Source: Pseudomonas syringae (GTDB lineage Bacteria > Pseudomonadota > Gammaproteobacteria > Pseudomonadales > Pseudomonadaceae). Taken from it: DNA of 64,000 nt. This document shows, piece after piece, positions 26,795 to 36,473 of this stretch (position 1 is its first letter; each line of letters opens with the position of its first letter). Both the position numbers and the translations under genes were made by a program. The notes beneath the pieces are model-generated. The model was not told the DNA's origin. It ran no database searches and saw only the letters and a program-made list of their open reading frames with translations. The stretch lies in contig NZ_LGSI01000049.1 of the NCBI RefSeq assembly GCF_001698815.1, positions 62,001-126,000 on the forward strand. The letters are read 5' to 3'.

Positions 26795-26875
26795 CAATAC
26801 TTTCAAGACGCTTACTTCGTTCACCGGACAGACAAAAACTACACTTTTGTCTGTCCATTAGCTTAATCGTTAGTG
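26788..26875 (+). repeat. attC-like recombination site
   Basis: Begins around CATAACAATACTTTCAAG and ends CTTAATCGTTAGTG. Its centre is a perfect 12 bp hairpin, GGACAGACAAAA (26826-26837) with TTTTGTCTGTCC (26845-26856). Core boxes are less canonical than in the first site. A further GGGCGTTAGC at 26887-26896 could be a partial site. Confidence 0.65.
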
Positions 26876-27182
26876 GCCGCTTCTGGGCGTTAGCTACCCC
26901 TCGTGCAAGACAGTTTTGGGTCGAATTTAGACCTCATCGAAGGGCTGCTTCTGGCTCTGGCTGTGTAAAAACGCTCGCACTTGTTTTAACTCCGCGCTTC
27001 TACTTAAAATCTGTGAACGTTTGGCGAGTGAACGGAATTAGATTTTGCGTAGAAGTGAGATACTCTGCTTTCGAGCGCTACATCTGATCGGTGGCGTTTT
27101 CACGAAGTCCGGGCCGATTGCTTCCCCCTGAGAGCGGCCGCCCGGGACCCGAACCGTGTGATCATTTGCGATGGAGGCAGGC
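26876..27182. other. Spacer with a solitary IS-end-like repeat
   Basis: Non-coding. At 26959-26974 it contains GGCTGTGTAAAAACGC, close to the inverted repeats of the 200 bp element at 30213-30412, so it may be a leftover IS end. Confidence 0.45.
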
Positions 27183-28100
27183 CTATCCATAGAAGTAACT
27201 AGATAAGTCTTCAGGATATTGCTTTCCTATAGTAATTTGCTGGGATAATTCGGCTTTTTTATTCAGTTCCCCTGCAAGCATTCGGAGGCAGTTATGAAAA
27301 CGATTTATCCTGCCTGCACTTAATGAATATCGCTTCTCGCAAACATCAACAAATACCTTTATGTCAGTTAGTAACTTATCACTAACTGGGTTGACTTTTA
27401 AGTAATTTCCAGTAGGGCCGCTACTTTCGAAGGAGAATTGATGAGCGGCTTCGTTCCTCAAATTTTTCAACCCCCTCACAACTGAAAGAAGATCACGACT
27501 CAGAAGCTTCTCATCCCTGCAAAATTTAATCTTATCGTTATATGTCATTTCCTTGATAGGTTTAGTCGCCCGCTTGCGACTATCAATAATTATTTTGTAT
27601 AGCATGCCCTCGATATAAGTAGCATGAGAAATAATATCTGCGCGACATTCAAACGAATCAATGTCAGCGTCATGAGGCGCCAATTTGATAGCGTCAAACT
27701 CCTCGCCAAGCTGATGGGTTGGCAATTTTATTCTAATAAAATGGGGGAATCTAAAATCGGCTAACTGAAGTTTTTTCGTCAACACAAGATGGAATGCTAC
27801 TGAATACTCTTCAGAGTACTGGCCAATATAAAATAAGTCGGTTATCGCCCCCCAAAACCGAGAAAATGGATACGTCACCATCACATGAGAAGAGTCACCA
27901 TCAAGATGATAAACTATATCCCCATCAATTGACGTCCAAGATAGCCTTTCGACAAGAACGAAAACATCTTGAGGAGAGAGTACACAAGACGTCAGTATCT
28001 CTACTTCACTGGCAAACCCCTCCTTATACAAGGTTTCAATCTGGCCAGGCTTTGAGTAATCAACATATCCCTTGAGATAATAATTCCTTGGAATCCCCAT
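27183..28100 (-). CDS. HEPN-like hypothetical protein
   Basis: 305 aa from ATG 28100, with AGGAG about 10 bases upstream (ATG 28109 leaves no room for it). Low GC. N-terminal half unrecognised beta-rich. C-terminal half is helical with KNLRNEAAHQF, matching the R-x4-H signature of HEPN domains, many of which are ribonucleases in toxin or defence systems. No MNT-type partner is adjacent. Confidence 0.6.
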   Translation of the reverse strand: MGIPRNYYLKGYVDYSKPGQIETLYKEGFASEVEILTSCVLSPQDVFVLVERLSWTSIDGDIVYHLDGDSSHVMVTYPFSRFWGAITDLFYIGQYSEEYSVAFHLVLTKKLQLADFRFPHFIRIKLPTHQLGEEFDAIKLAPHDADIDSFECRADIISHATYIEGMLYKIIIDSRKRATKPIKEMTYNDKIKFCRDEKLLSRDLLSVVRGLKNLRNEAAHQFSFESSGPTGNYLKVNPVSDKLLTDIKVFVDVCEKRYSLSAGRINRFHNCLRMLAGELNKKAELSQQITIGKQYPEDLSSYFYG

Positions 28101-28109
28101 TCCTTCCAT

Positions 28110-28529
28110 GCTCCTGTGATTTAATTTTGACTGCTTTGCAAGTCGTTCGAGTCAAGAGTTTATCTAAAAATCAATTTATGAGATTTCAATTGCTCAGTGC
28201 TATTTTTACGACAAATTTCCCTGCTTTTCAACATCTTAAGATCAATAGATACTCGGGCATACAGCCTCTTCGCAACGCATTGAAACGGCACCCGACATAC
28301 GCATCGAGAGCAGTGAAAGACGAGTCTCTGAATCTGAAAATTGTACGAATCGATGTTTGCTGGGAGTTTGAACCTAGCTTCATCAGGAGACCGCAGGGTT
28401 CTGAGTGCTGATTATTTCTTTCTTGCCTTAAAGAAAAAACTGCCAAGGGAGCTAGAAAACTTGCTGTCAATTTCGGCGATGTATAGGCGGCCCCCCGTTC
28501 ATTGTAATCGCCGACGAACGTCTGCTTCT
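28110..28529. other. Spacer before the IS1182-family element
   Basis: About 420 AT-rich bases without a supported gene; it should contain the promoter of the HEPN-like gene. Confidence 0.4.
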
Positions 28530-30146
28530 GGCCGATTCTGTTGAAAAAGTAGCTCCCCTATCTGGCCTGCGGCAAAATATCTGCATTGGCCAGCAGGGAA
28601 GCACGCAGCATGATGGGACAGTTATCGAGTGGGCTGGATCGGCTGTTTTACTCGTTCAACCTTGAAGATCACATTCCAGCCAATCACCTTCTACGCAGCA
28701 TTGATCGGTGTCTCGATCTGAGCGACCTGCGCCATTACCTCGCCGATTTCTATAGCCCGATCGGGCGTCCGTCGATTGATCCTGAACTGATGATCCGCAT
28801 GCTGATCGTGGGCTATTGCTACGGCATTCGCTCAGAGCGGCGGTTGTGCGAAGAGGCCCATTTGAACCTGGCGTATCGCTGGTTCTGCCGGTTAAGCCTT
28901 GAAGATGAAGTCCCCAACCACTCGACCTTTTCCAAAAATAGACACGGCCGTTTTCGGGACAGCGATCTGTTTCGCTGGCTGTTCAATGAAGTGCTGCGTC
29001 GTTGCATGGACGCAGGCTTGGTCAAAGGTGAAGGCTTTGCCGTGGACGCCAGCATCATCAAAGCGGATGCCAGCCGGCAGCGCGGTGTACCGGGTGATGA
29101 ACAGGTCAACTGGAGCGATCCGGCCCTGAGCACCCGCGCCGTTCGTGAGTATCTTGAGGCACTCGATGAAGAGGCTCTGGCCGAAACGCTACCAAAGCGC
29201 CTATCGCTGACTGATCCTCAAGCCCGCTGGACCGCAGCTCCAGGTGGCCCAGCGTTCTACGCTTACTCCACGAATTATCTGATCGATACCGAGCACGGCG
29301 TGATCATGGATGTGGAACCCACACCGGCTCATCGAAGCGCAGAAGTCGAGAGCACCAAGACGATGATCAATCGGGTCGAAGCGCAGTTTGCCATCAAGCC
29401 AGAGCGCCGCATTGGCGACACCGCTTAAGGCACAGCGCCGATGCTGGCCTGGATGGTGGAGGAAAAAGACATCGAACCGCATGTGCCGGTGTGGGACAAA
29501 ACTGAGCGCAAGAACGACAGCTTTTCGAGTAACGATTTCCACTGGAATGAAGAGGCTGAGGAATACCGCTGCCCAGCCGGCAACGTATTACGCAGTGAAT
29601 GGCGAACCTTCAAGAACGAGCGTTCGCACGTCACAAAAGCCAACACCATCATCTTCCGATCCAGACAGACCGACTGCGCGACATGTCCGATGAAAGCCAA
29701 GTGCTGCCCGAACACTTCGATTCGCAAGATCGTCCGTAGCGTCCATGAAGCCGCTCGTGATGTGGCTCGACGCATCGCGGCGACGCCGGAGTACGTGCGC
29801 TCCCGCCACGAACGTAAGAAGGTCGAAATGTTGTTTGCCCACCTCAAGCGCATCCTGAAACTGGATCGCTTGCGACTACGTGGCATGAGTGGCGCGTCCG
29901 ATGAGTTCACGCTGGCGGCCGCGGTACAGAACCTGCGACGTCTGGCCAAACTTGCATCTCAAGGGCCACCTTCTACGGGATAGGTGCGCCTGCACGAAGC
30001 CAAAAACCTAAAACTAACCCATTAACAGAGCAGCAAAGGTCAACGAAGGGCCGAGAAACCACTCAATGTGGTGAGTAGGTTCTCCGGTGGTGGCCGTGCC
30101 TGAGTTCAGGTGATCTGAAAATCCGAGTTTTTCAACAGAATCGGCC
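28530..30146 (+). mobile_element. IS1182-family insertion sequence
   Basis: Flanked by perfect 19 bp inverted repeats GGCCGATTCTGTTGAAAAA at 28530-28548 and its complement at 30128-30146, enclosing one transposase. Total about 1.6 kb, as usual for IS1182. The outermost bases and target duplication were not settled. Confidence 0.8.
28610..29983 (+). pseudogene. IS1182-family DDE transposase with in-frame TAA
   Basis: Starts MMGQLSSGLDRLFYSFNLEDHIP. First catalytic Asp lies in FAVDASIIKADA; the acidic Glu region is in VEMLFAHLKRILKLD. A TAA at 29426-29428 falls inside the second catalytic motif, GDTA-stop-GTA, where relatives read GDTAYG. The frame continues unchanged to 29983. A single base change from TAT or TAC explains it. 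Read through, the protein would be 457 aa, full length. Inactive unless the stop is suppressed. Confidence 0.88.
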
Positions 30147-30212
30147 GATTTCTGCCCGTCATGAAGGCAGAAATCGACTCTTAGCTGCAGGTCAGCAGAG
30201 GCAGAAACCGAC

Positions 30213-30412
30213 CCAGGCTGTGTGAAACGCCAGTGATTGTCTAACCTCTGATCGTCGAGATCGTAGCGGCGCGATTCAAACGCGGCCCAAACGGCATTAC
30301 GAACGTCTATGTAGGCTGACTAACGTAATTCGCGCTTCCGCCTGCTTATTCCACCGGCAATCCTCGCGACTCTCAGTTTTCGACGTATTTAGCGCGTTTT
30401 CACACAGCCTGG
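30213..30412. mobile_element. 200 bp MITE-like element
   Basis: Exactly 200 bases bounded by perfect 15 bp inverted repeats CCAGGCTGTGTGAAA (30213-30227) and TTTCACACAGCCTGG (30398-30412), no coding capacity. The repeats resemble ends of IS5-type elements by recollection. No target duplication was recognised. Confidence 0.65.
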
Positions 30413-30527
30413 ACCCCAAGCGGACACTCGCGAGCGGGCGAAAACCGGTCGACTCTATTGAAAAAGGCAGTATCAGCCGCGAATCAGGATCGCCCCTGGA
30501 GGTACTTGCTAATCCAGCTTCTGACAA

Positions 30528-30549
30528 CCCCCCTCTTGGCGTTGGGGGG
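30528..30549 (-). terminator. Possible terminator of the eCIS minus operon
   Basis: Six C (30528-30533) pair with six G (30544-30549) around a 10-base loop, 26 bases after the last gene. The T-tract is poor, so termination efficiency is uncertain. Confidence 0.45.
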
Positions 30550-30574
30550 ACGTCGATCGGCTACGCAATTCTGA

Positions 30575-30934
30575 TCAACCGTCATTGTTTTTTCCCGGCC
30601 CTCCTTTCCTTTTCCCCTTGGCACGAGACCTTTCGGATGGTTCGGACGATGTCCGCAGAGTTCCGGGCTCAAGTGTTCTCCTAGCGGTTTCGATTTTCTC
30701 GCTCAGTTGTGACAATTCGGTGGACAGCATTTCGATCTCGGAATCGATCTGACGTGCATGTTCCGCCTTCATCTTCTGCAGGGTTTCGATTCGCTGCTGG
30801 AGGCGGCCCATACGCGCTTCCTGCGAGGCAATCGGCCAGTTCAACATGCTCGGGGAAACATTGCGTTTGTTGATGAGCGCCGTGGCCTCGGCGAGGAGCT
30901 TGTCCTGTCGCGCGATCAGTTTTTCGATATCCAT
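30575..30934 (-). CDS. Small coiled-coil protein of the eCIS locus
   Basis: 119 aa, highly charged, with heptad-like pattern through 15-90 (LQQRIETLQKMKAEHARQIDSEIEMLSTELSQL) and a basic disordered tail (RAKGKRKGGPGKNN). GAGGAGA precedes the ATG. Last gene of the minus operon, 10 bases after the beta-helix gene. No family recognised; could be a chaperone or fibre-attachment factor. Confidence 0.7.
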   Translation of the reverse strand: MDIEKLIARQDKLLAEATALINKRNVSPSMLNWPIASQEARMGRLQQRIETLQKMKAEHARQIDSEIEMLSTELSQLSEKIETARRTLEPGTLRTSSEPSERSRAKGKRKGGPGKNNDG

Positions 30935-30944
30935 CGATCTCTCC

Positions 30945-33900
30945 TCAGGCTTTCAGGTTGTAATTAAACTCGGGATTCGGAAACCACGAGGCGCTGTTGA
31001 GCCGGTCCCATGTTGGGCCATGCGAGATGTTGCCGATGAACGGGCCGGGCATGCCGTGCAGGTCATAGGAGCGGAAGTCGGGGGTGGCCGCCTTCACCTG
31101 GTTTCCAGAGACGGTGCAGAGCCTGCCCGCCATCGACACTGTTGCTGCGCGTTGGTCGTTGAAGGGTAGGCTGAAATGCGAGCAGTAATTGTCGCTGAAC
31201 ATCACCCGCTCGAACCGTGCCTTCACGTTCGCAAATACTGTTTGCCGCAACTCGACGAGAGCGGTCGCTCCGGTGCCGATGAACTTGTTGTTCGTAATCT
31301 GCACCGGGAACCCGAACACGGTAGAGCCTGCGGGCAGTTTGATCTCATATTCGATCATGCCCTGCAGCAGCAGCGCGCGGTCCTCATTCGTCGGCGGGCG
31401 AGAGCCTGGTCGTGAGTAGGTGACGAGATTACTGTCTATCCTGCATTCCAGCACGGTGAAGCCCGTGATGCCGAAGGCGAGCGGGGAGATGCCACCTCCG
31501 GTAGCCGCCACACCTGTGTCCATAACTTCATTGCCCTGAACGTTCAACTCACCAAAGATCGCGATGGCGGCGATCCCCAGAGCGAGACCGGTACGCGTAC
31601 CGCAACGGATCACTCGATTGGACGTGATGTCACAGCGCTCTGTCGATTGAAAAACCAGAAGGCCCAGGCGTTCGAGATCTGTCAGGTGATTGCCGTGCAG
31701 GGTCGGGGCGGCCTCTTCATGCATGAAAATACCGACTTGTCCTGCCTCGATCCGATTATCGCGGATGAGATTGCGTGCACCCTGTGTGGCAAAAATCCCG
31801 ATCATCGCCTGGTAGACGATGTTCTCGCTGATCAGCGTGTCGGCGACCTGAACGAGTGTGGTCGCAAAACCGAAGCGCACGCTTCCCTGTCCCATGACAT
31901 TGCCTCGAATGGCGCTTCGCACGGCACCGATCATGAGGATGCCGTGTTGGCCGCCTTCAATAATGTTGTCGGCGACGATCATGCGCTCCAGCGGCAGCAC
32001 GGCGCCGGCCGGGCCAATGTTGCCCACCACGATTGCCAGCGCGATGTCGGGAGCTTCCCGGCGGCACACCACGATGTTCCCCATCGCAGTTGATCCGTTG
32101 CCGCACAGGCGGATGGCAGTGAGATTGGACCCGTCGTGCACCAGTTGGTTGTTGCTCACGATAGTCTGCGGGCTCGCGACATCAATGCCAAACGAGCGGT
32201 CGGGAAACTTGTTCTCGGCCAGTTCAATGCGATTGCCCGCGATACGCGAGAAATTGGCCCGTGACACCGGCATGTCGTTTGGCTGGTCGTTGATGAGGAT
32301 ACCGTTCACTGCATTGACGATCGTGTTGTTCTCGGCAGTGACGGAGCCGCGCATCGTGCGGGCCATGATGCCAACGGTGGTCTTGCGGTTCGTGTCCGGG
32401 TCTGGCAAGGTAATTTCACAGTCAGTCACCACGACATCGCGTGAGCCTTCGTCGAACCAGACGCCGATGGCAGCCTTATCGAATATACAAGCCGACACCG
32501 TTATGTTGGCTGCATCGAAGGCCAATATTCCCACACTGCCAGGACGAGCGAACGTCTCCAGTCTGCATTCGTCAATGATCAAATCTTCTGTTCCCTTAAT
32601 CACAATGATCGGGTCGGAAGATGCTTCGCCCTGTCGCAAGACGAGCGTGTGAATGTGAACGTGGTTGGCGCCGGAAACAACAATGACGCCGGTTCCGCGC
32701 CGGTTGAAGACCATCGCGCCCATGCTCTCTCCGTGCAGGCAGAGATTGTCGCGCTGCAGGATCAGAGGGCGGTCGATCGGATGCAACCCTGCCTTCAGGC
32801 ATACGCAACCTCCAACCTTCGGCAACTTGTCGATGGCTGCCTGAATGTCCTCTCCAGGCCGCACCACGAAGGTACAGCATCCGGCATCATCGATTTGGAT
32901 GGGTCGACAGTCAGTGGGTGCACCATTGGCCGGTATTGCGGCGAGTTGAAGATATTGGTGATGGATGCCGCGGGGCGGTGCCGCATTGAGCGGTTCAACC
33001 CAGGCATTCGCCGTTCTCGCCGCGAAGACCCAGTAGTCGCCGACCTTGAACTGACCGCCAGCGGTAGCGGTGGTAAAACTGACCTGCACGCCGTCTTCAA
33101 GATCGATGGGGCCTGCCGCCGTTGCCATTAGGCCGTCACCGTTGATTACGTTCAGCGGTGCGCTTTCATCCCATCGCTGCAAGCGCGTGTTGCGCGCAAC
33201 GACATCAACCGCCGTTGCCCCGAACGCACGTCCCGCTGTCGGTACGGCACGATCCAGCACGATTATCCGCTTTGCCTCGTCGATATCGATCACGCGCGCC
33301 ATCTGGCCCGCTTCACCCCAGAGTTCACGATGGTCGTCGGTCAGTGTCACCCAGTCATTGATGCGCAACGGCAGGCGCGCGTCGCGTCCGACTCGGTTCA
33401 CCGAGAGGCGCGTCTGTCCGCCGGCGACCGCGATGCTCGTCACGCGGGAGGCGATGGAGCCATTGTCGCGTGACCACTTGAAGAGCGCGGTTCCCAAGGG
33501 GCCAGGCGTCTGGATTTCAACCCGATAGAGCCGATTTTCGATACCCCGATAGCCAGCGTTGAGCGGCAGGATGCAGGGATCATCCGGCGCGGGCGGCGCC
33601 ACAGCGGAGGTGGTGAGCCGGCCGGTGGAGGGCGCAAACAAGGCGTTGAGATCAACGCCGCATACCGCCGGAGCCCCGGGCTGTTTGTAAAGCTTGACCT
33701 GCCAGACCTGCTGGATGCGCGTGGTGGTATCGACGCCACCCAGAGCGGTATCCAGCAGCTTCAGTTCTTCCACCCACGTGACTTCGCGCTCCCAAAGATC
33801 GAGATAGACCAGCGTGTCGATGGTCGGATCTGGCGCGGGTGGATCGGGAAGAAAGGGCTGCTTGAGGTAGGTAACGCCTTCATTGGAAAAGATCTCGGCA

Positions 33901-34169
33901 AGCCTGCCGTCAACATAAATCCTGCCGTCTTGAATGGAGAGGTCGGCGGGTGGTCCGGCAATGGCACCGATCAGGAAGGCATCGGGCGTTGTCAGCGTCG
34001 GAAGCCATGCCGGACCGCCGCTATCGAGACCCAGCAGGCGGGTGCGCTCGCGCAGTACATCTGAATGCTCGTTCCAGTCGGAATCCAGTTGCACGCGGCC
34101 TTGTTGCACACGTACTGAAGCGAAGCGGCGTAACGGGTCGAATGTGAAGCGCGAATAGTCGCCGGACAT
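30945..34169 (-). CDS. DUF6519/right-handed beta-helix tail protein
   Basis: 1074 aa. The N-terminus (SGDYSRFTFDPLRRFASVRVQQGRVQLDSDWNEHSDVLRER) matches the DUF6519 domain found in phage-tail-like loci. From about 440 a pectate-lyase/NosD type beta-helix begins (VRPGEDIQAAIDKLPKVGGCVCLKAG) with many Asn-rich rungs such as ENTIVNAVNGILI, NNQLVHDG and DNIIEGGQHGILMIG. This is the architecture of trimeric spike or receptor-binding proteins. AGAGGAA precedes the ATG. Part of the single minus operon. Confidence 0.85.
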   Translation of the reverse strand: MSGDYSRFTFDPLRRFASVRVQQGRVQLDSDWNEHSDVLRERTRLLGLDSGGPAWLPTLTTPDAFLIGAIAGPPADLSIQDGRIYVDGRLAEIFSNEGVTYLKQPFLPDPPAPDPTIDTLVYLDLWEREVTWVEELKLLDTALGGVDTTTRIQQVWQVKLYKQPGAPAVCGVDLNALFAPSTGRLTTSAVAPPAPDDPCILPLNAGYRGIENRLYRVEIQTPGPLGTALFKWSRDNGSIASRVTSIAVAGGQTRLSVNRVGRDARLPLRINDWVTLTDDHRELWGEAGQMARVIDIDEAKRIIVLDRAVPTAGRAFGATAVDVVARNTRLQRWDESAPLNVINGDGLMATAAGPIDLEDGVQVSFTTATAGGQFKVGDYWVFAARTANAWVEPLNAAPPRGIHHQYLQLAAIPANGAPTDCRPIQIDDAGCCTFVVRPGEDIQAAIDKLPKVGGCVCLKAGLHPIDRPLILQRDNLCLHGESMGAMVFNRRGTGVIVVSGANHVHIHTLVLRQGEASSDPIIVIKGTEDLIIDECRLETFARPGSVGILAFDAANITVSACIFDKAAIGVWFDEGSRDVVVTDCEITLPDPDTNRKTTVGIMARTMRGSVTAENNTIVNAVNGILINDQPNDMPVSRANFSRIAGNRIELAENKFPDRSFGIDVASPQTIVSNNQLVHDGSNLTAIRLCGNGSTAMGNIVVCRREAPDIALAIVVGNIGPAGAVLPLERMIVADNIIEGGQHGILMIGAVRSAIRGNVMGQGSVRFGFATTLVQVADTLISENIVYQAMIGIFATQGARNLIRDNRIEAGQVGIFMHEEAAPTLHGNHLTDLERLGLLVFQSTERCDITSNRVIRCGTRTGLALGIAAIAIFGELNVQGNEVMDTGVAATGGGISPLAFGITGFTVLECRIDSNLVTYSRPGSRPPTNEDRALLLQGMIEYEIKLPAGSTVFGFPVQITNNKFIGTGATALVELRQTVFANVKARFERVMFSDNYCSHFSLPFNDQRAATVSMAGRLCTVSGNQVKAATPDFRSYDLHGMPGPFIGNISHGPTWDRLNSASWFPNPEFNYNLKA

Positions 34170-34196
34170 TGTTTTGTTCCTCTACGCGTCATTCGT

Positions 34197-36473
34197 TCAA
34201 TTGGCGTGGATCAGGGCGGCCGAGAGGCCAAAGGGCAGATATTCGTCGAGGCGCAGCTTCAGGTTGGCGGCCCGCTGGGGTTGCTTGAGATGGCACCACA
34301 CGCCCATCTCGGCCCCATCCTCGGAGCCTGTTCCGATTTCAATCGGGCCGTTGTCGCTGAGTTGCAGGTAAGCGGGCTGGCCATAGGCTTCGGACACATA
34401 TTCGGGCGCCACCCGCTGCGCGACCTGCTGTCGCAACAGTGCTAGTTCGGCGGGCGTCAATGGACCTGCTGCATCAACGGCCTTTCGTATCGCCAGACTG
34501 GGCTGGCAGCGGTAGCGGCGTGGCGTGCGTGCGTTGTCCTGCACGTAGCTGAAGCGTAGGCAACCGACCTGCTGTCGCAACACCGTCAATGAACCGTCAA
34601 AAATACTCTCGCTCGCGAGATCGATCTGGCGAAACCGCATGGCACCGCGCAGCGTCGAGCGCTCAATGCGCGATGCGGGACCGAAACTGTTGGCCGCTGG
34701 CCCGGCAACAGCAGCGATATCGAGCCCATCAACGATGCAATCGAGCAGCACCAACGCTTGCGCGTGCTCCGGCAGGCGGAGCGGTCCCATGACGCAAAAG
34801 GCGGCTTCCACGCGCAGTTTCCTATTCGCCGGACTGCCATCGGGGCGCGTCATGGCGGCAAGGATGCTGGCTTGGGTGGGCTGTGCGGGAGGCGGCGCAA
34901 CGGCAGGGTCCGGTACGGCGATGCTTTCGCCCGGAACAAGCGTTGAATGGATCAGTCGCAGTGCACCCAGTGAGCCGGTGATTTCGACTCGCCCTTCTAT
35001 CAGCAGTCCGCCCAGCGTCACGGTGGAACTGTCGTGATCGCCGGAGATGGTCAGTGGGTCGGGAAGCAGCAGATGCGGGCATTTGCTGTCGCTGGCTTCA
35101 ATCGCGATAAAGCGCTTGTCGAAAGGATCGATGGCAATCGCCTCCTTGTAGGTGCGGTTATCGCGGATCTGGATGATGCAGTTTGGTTTACCGAGTGCCA
35201 CCCACTGCGCCAGCGCCCCGTTAATCGTGTTGAAAGTTCCCGGATTACCCGAGTTGTCGACTGGCAGCATCTGTGTACCGGCGGGCGCGTTGATCTGCCA
35301 TGCGCGACGCCGATAGGGCCCGCCACCAAGATCGCCAGGGAAACCGTGGTGGTACCAGACGGTCACGGGACCGGCGGCCGCGGCTACAGGCCCAAGTGCA
35401 ATGCGGCCAGTGGCTGTATCTACTGACACAATATTCGTGGCAGGTTGCGACCACGCATCCAGGTTGCGGCACCGAATGCGCGAGAGTGGCACAGGCTGGC
35501 CGCCGATGAAGATCATCATCGCTCTGTCTTCGGCCAGCACCATGGCCGGGAATGGGTCGAAGAGGCCGTAATATTGTGAAAAATCGGGGATCACTGGCTG
35601 GCTGAGGCTCTGCGAGAGATCCTCGAAAAGCGTGGCATGGCTGATCGCTTGCGGCACGTGATGGCGGGCGCTAAGCCCGGTCTCATCGTCTTCCCGCCGT
35701 CCTGCGGAGAACAAGGGAGCGTCTTGGCCAAGAGGACTGAAACGCCAGCGGAAGTCGCCTGCCGCCCCTTGCTGGCGCGCGTCGATCTGCTCGAAACGGT
35801 GCGCCTTTAGACGCCAGAGAAAGAAGCCGATTTTGCGGGTGCCGTACCAGCCCTCATCGGGTGCAATCGCGCGAACGTCCACCGTGCGGCAGGTTTCATC
35901 GAAAGCGCCTTCCAGGGTGTCTAACCGCACGACCGAACGAAGATCAGGGGTTTCCAGGGCCTGCATACGGATGTGATTGCGGATCCACTGACTCCATCGC
36001 AGGCGCTGGAAGAACTCGACGCCATGAGCGGGCCATCCGGTCACGTCACGCGCCATTTCCTCCAGCATCGGCAATGTGCCTTTGCGGCGGCGGTAATAGA
36101 TCGTCTTCGCAACATCGGCCCGATTGCCCAGGCCTATGTTGGGTCGCAGCGAGGGCCCGTTCAGGTCCGAAAAGATCTCGGCGGCACTGTCGCCGCCACG
36201 AATCCGGCTCTCGTCGAACAACGGCGTCATTGCGACGAGATCGCCGATGTAGGGAATTGCCCAAGGCTCGCATGTCTCGATGAATGCGTTGTTCAGGAGT
36301 TGCTCTATGTCGCCATCAAGCGCTTCGGCCTGCATTTCGATTACGCTCAGAAAGGCTTGCAGTGGGCCCGGCGGATCGTCCGGGTGCAGCCGTTCCAATC
36401 CATCCAGCTCGCGCAGATAAGCCGGGAGGAGGTTGAACAACCTGTCGCGCTTCTCTCTGGAATAGGCCGTCAT
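34197..36473 (-). CDS. Phage tail protein I-like/beta-helix baseplate or fibre protein
   Basis: 758 aa. Residues 1-200 (LFNLLPAYLRELDGLE, then EAEALDGDIEQLLNNAFIETCEPWAIPYIGDLV-like text) match tail protein I (P2 gpI) domains, which dock fibres on the baseplate. The centre and C-terminus contain parallel beta-helix-like rungs (NTINGALAQWVALGKPNCIIQIRDN). It overlaps the upstream J-like gene by 4 bases. Probably connects the baseplate to the fibre encoded next. Confidence 0.82.
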   Translation of the reverse strand: MTAYSREKRDRLFNLLPAYLRELDGLERLHPDDPPGPLQAFLSVIEMQAEALDGDIEQLLNNAFIETCEPWAIPYIGDLVAMTPLFDESRIRGGDSAAEIFSDLNGPSLRPNIGLGNRADVAKTIYYRRRKGTLPMLEEMARDVTGWPAHGVEFFQRLRWSQWIRNHIRMQALETPDLRSVVRLDTLEGAFDETCRTVDVRAIAPDEGWYGTRKIGFFLWRLKAHRFEQIDARQQGAAGDFRWRFSPLGQDAPLFSAGRREDDETGLSARHHVPQAISHATLFEDLSQSLSQPVIPDFSQYYGLFDPFPAMVLAEDRAMMIFIGGQPVPLSRIRCRNLDAWSQPATNIVSVDTATGRIALGPVAAAAGPVTVWYHHGFPGDLGGGPYRRRAWQINAPAGTQMLPVDNSGNPGTFNTINGALAQWVALGKPNCIIQIRDNRTYKEAIAIDPFDKRFIAIEASDSKCPHLLLPDPLTISGDHDSSTVTLGGLLIEGRVEITGSLGALRLIHSTLVPGESIAVPDPAVAPPPAQPTQASILAAMTRPDGSPANRKLRVEAAFCVMGPLRLPEHAQALVLLDCIVDGLDIAAVAGPAANSFGPASRIERSTLRGAMRFRQIDLASESIFDGSLTVLRQQVGCLRFSYVQDNARTPRRYRCQPSLAIRKAVDAAGPLTPAELALLRQQVAQRVAPEYVSEAYGQPAYLQLSDNGPIEIGTGSEDGAEMGVWCHLKQPQRAANLKLRLDEYLPFGLSAALIHAN

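Larger units (their letters stand above)
30147..30574. other. Spacer holding a MITE-like repeat and the eCIS left boundary
   Basis: No gene. Contains the 200 bp element at 30213-30412 and a hairpin at 30528-30549 at the end of the eCIS minus operon. Confidence 0.6.
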
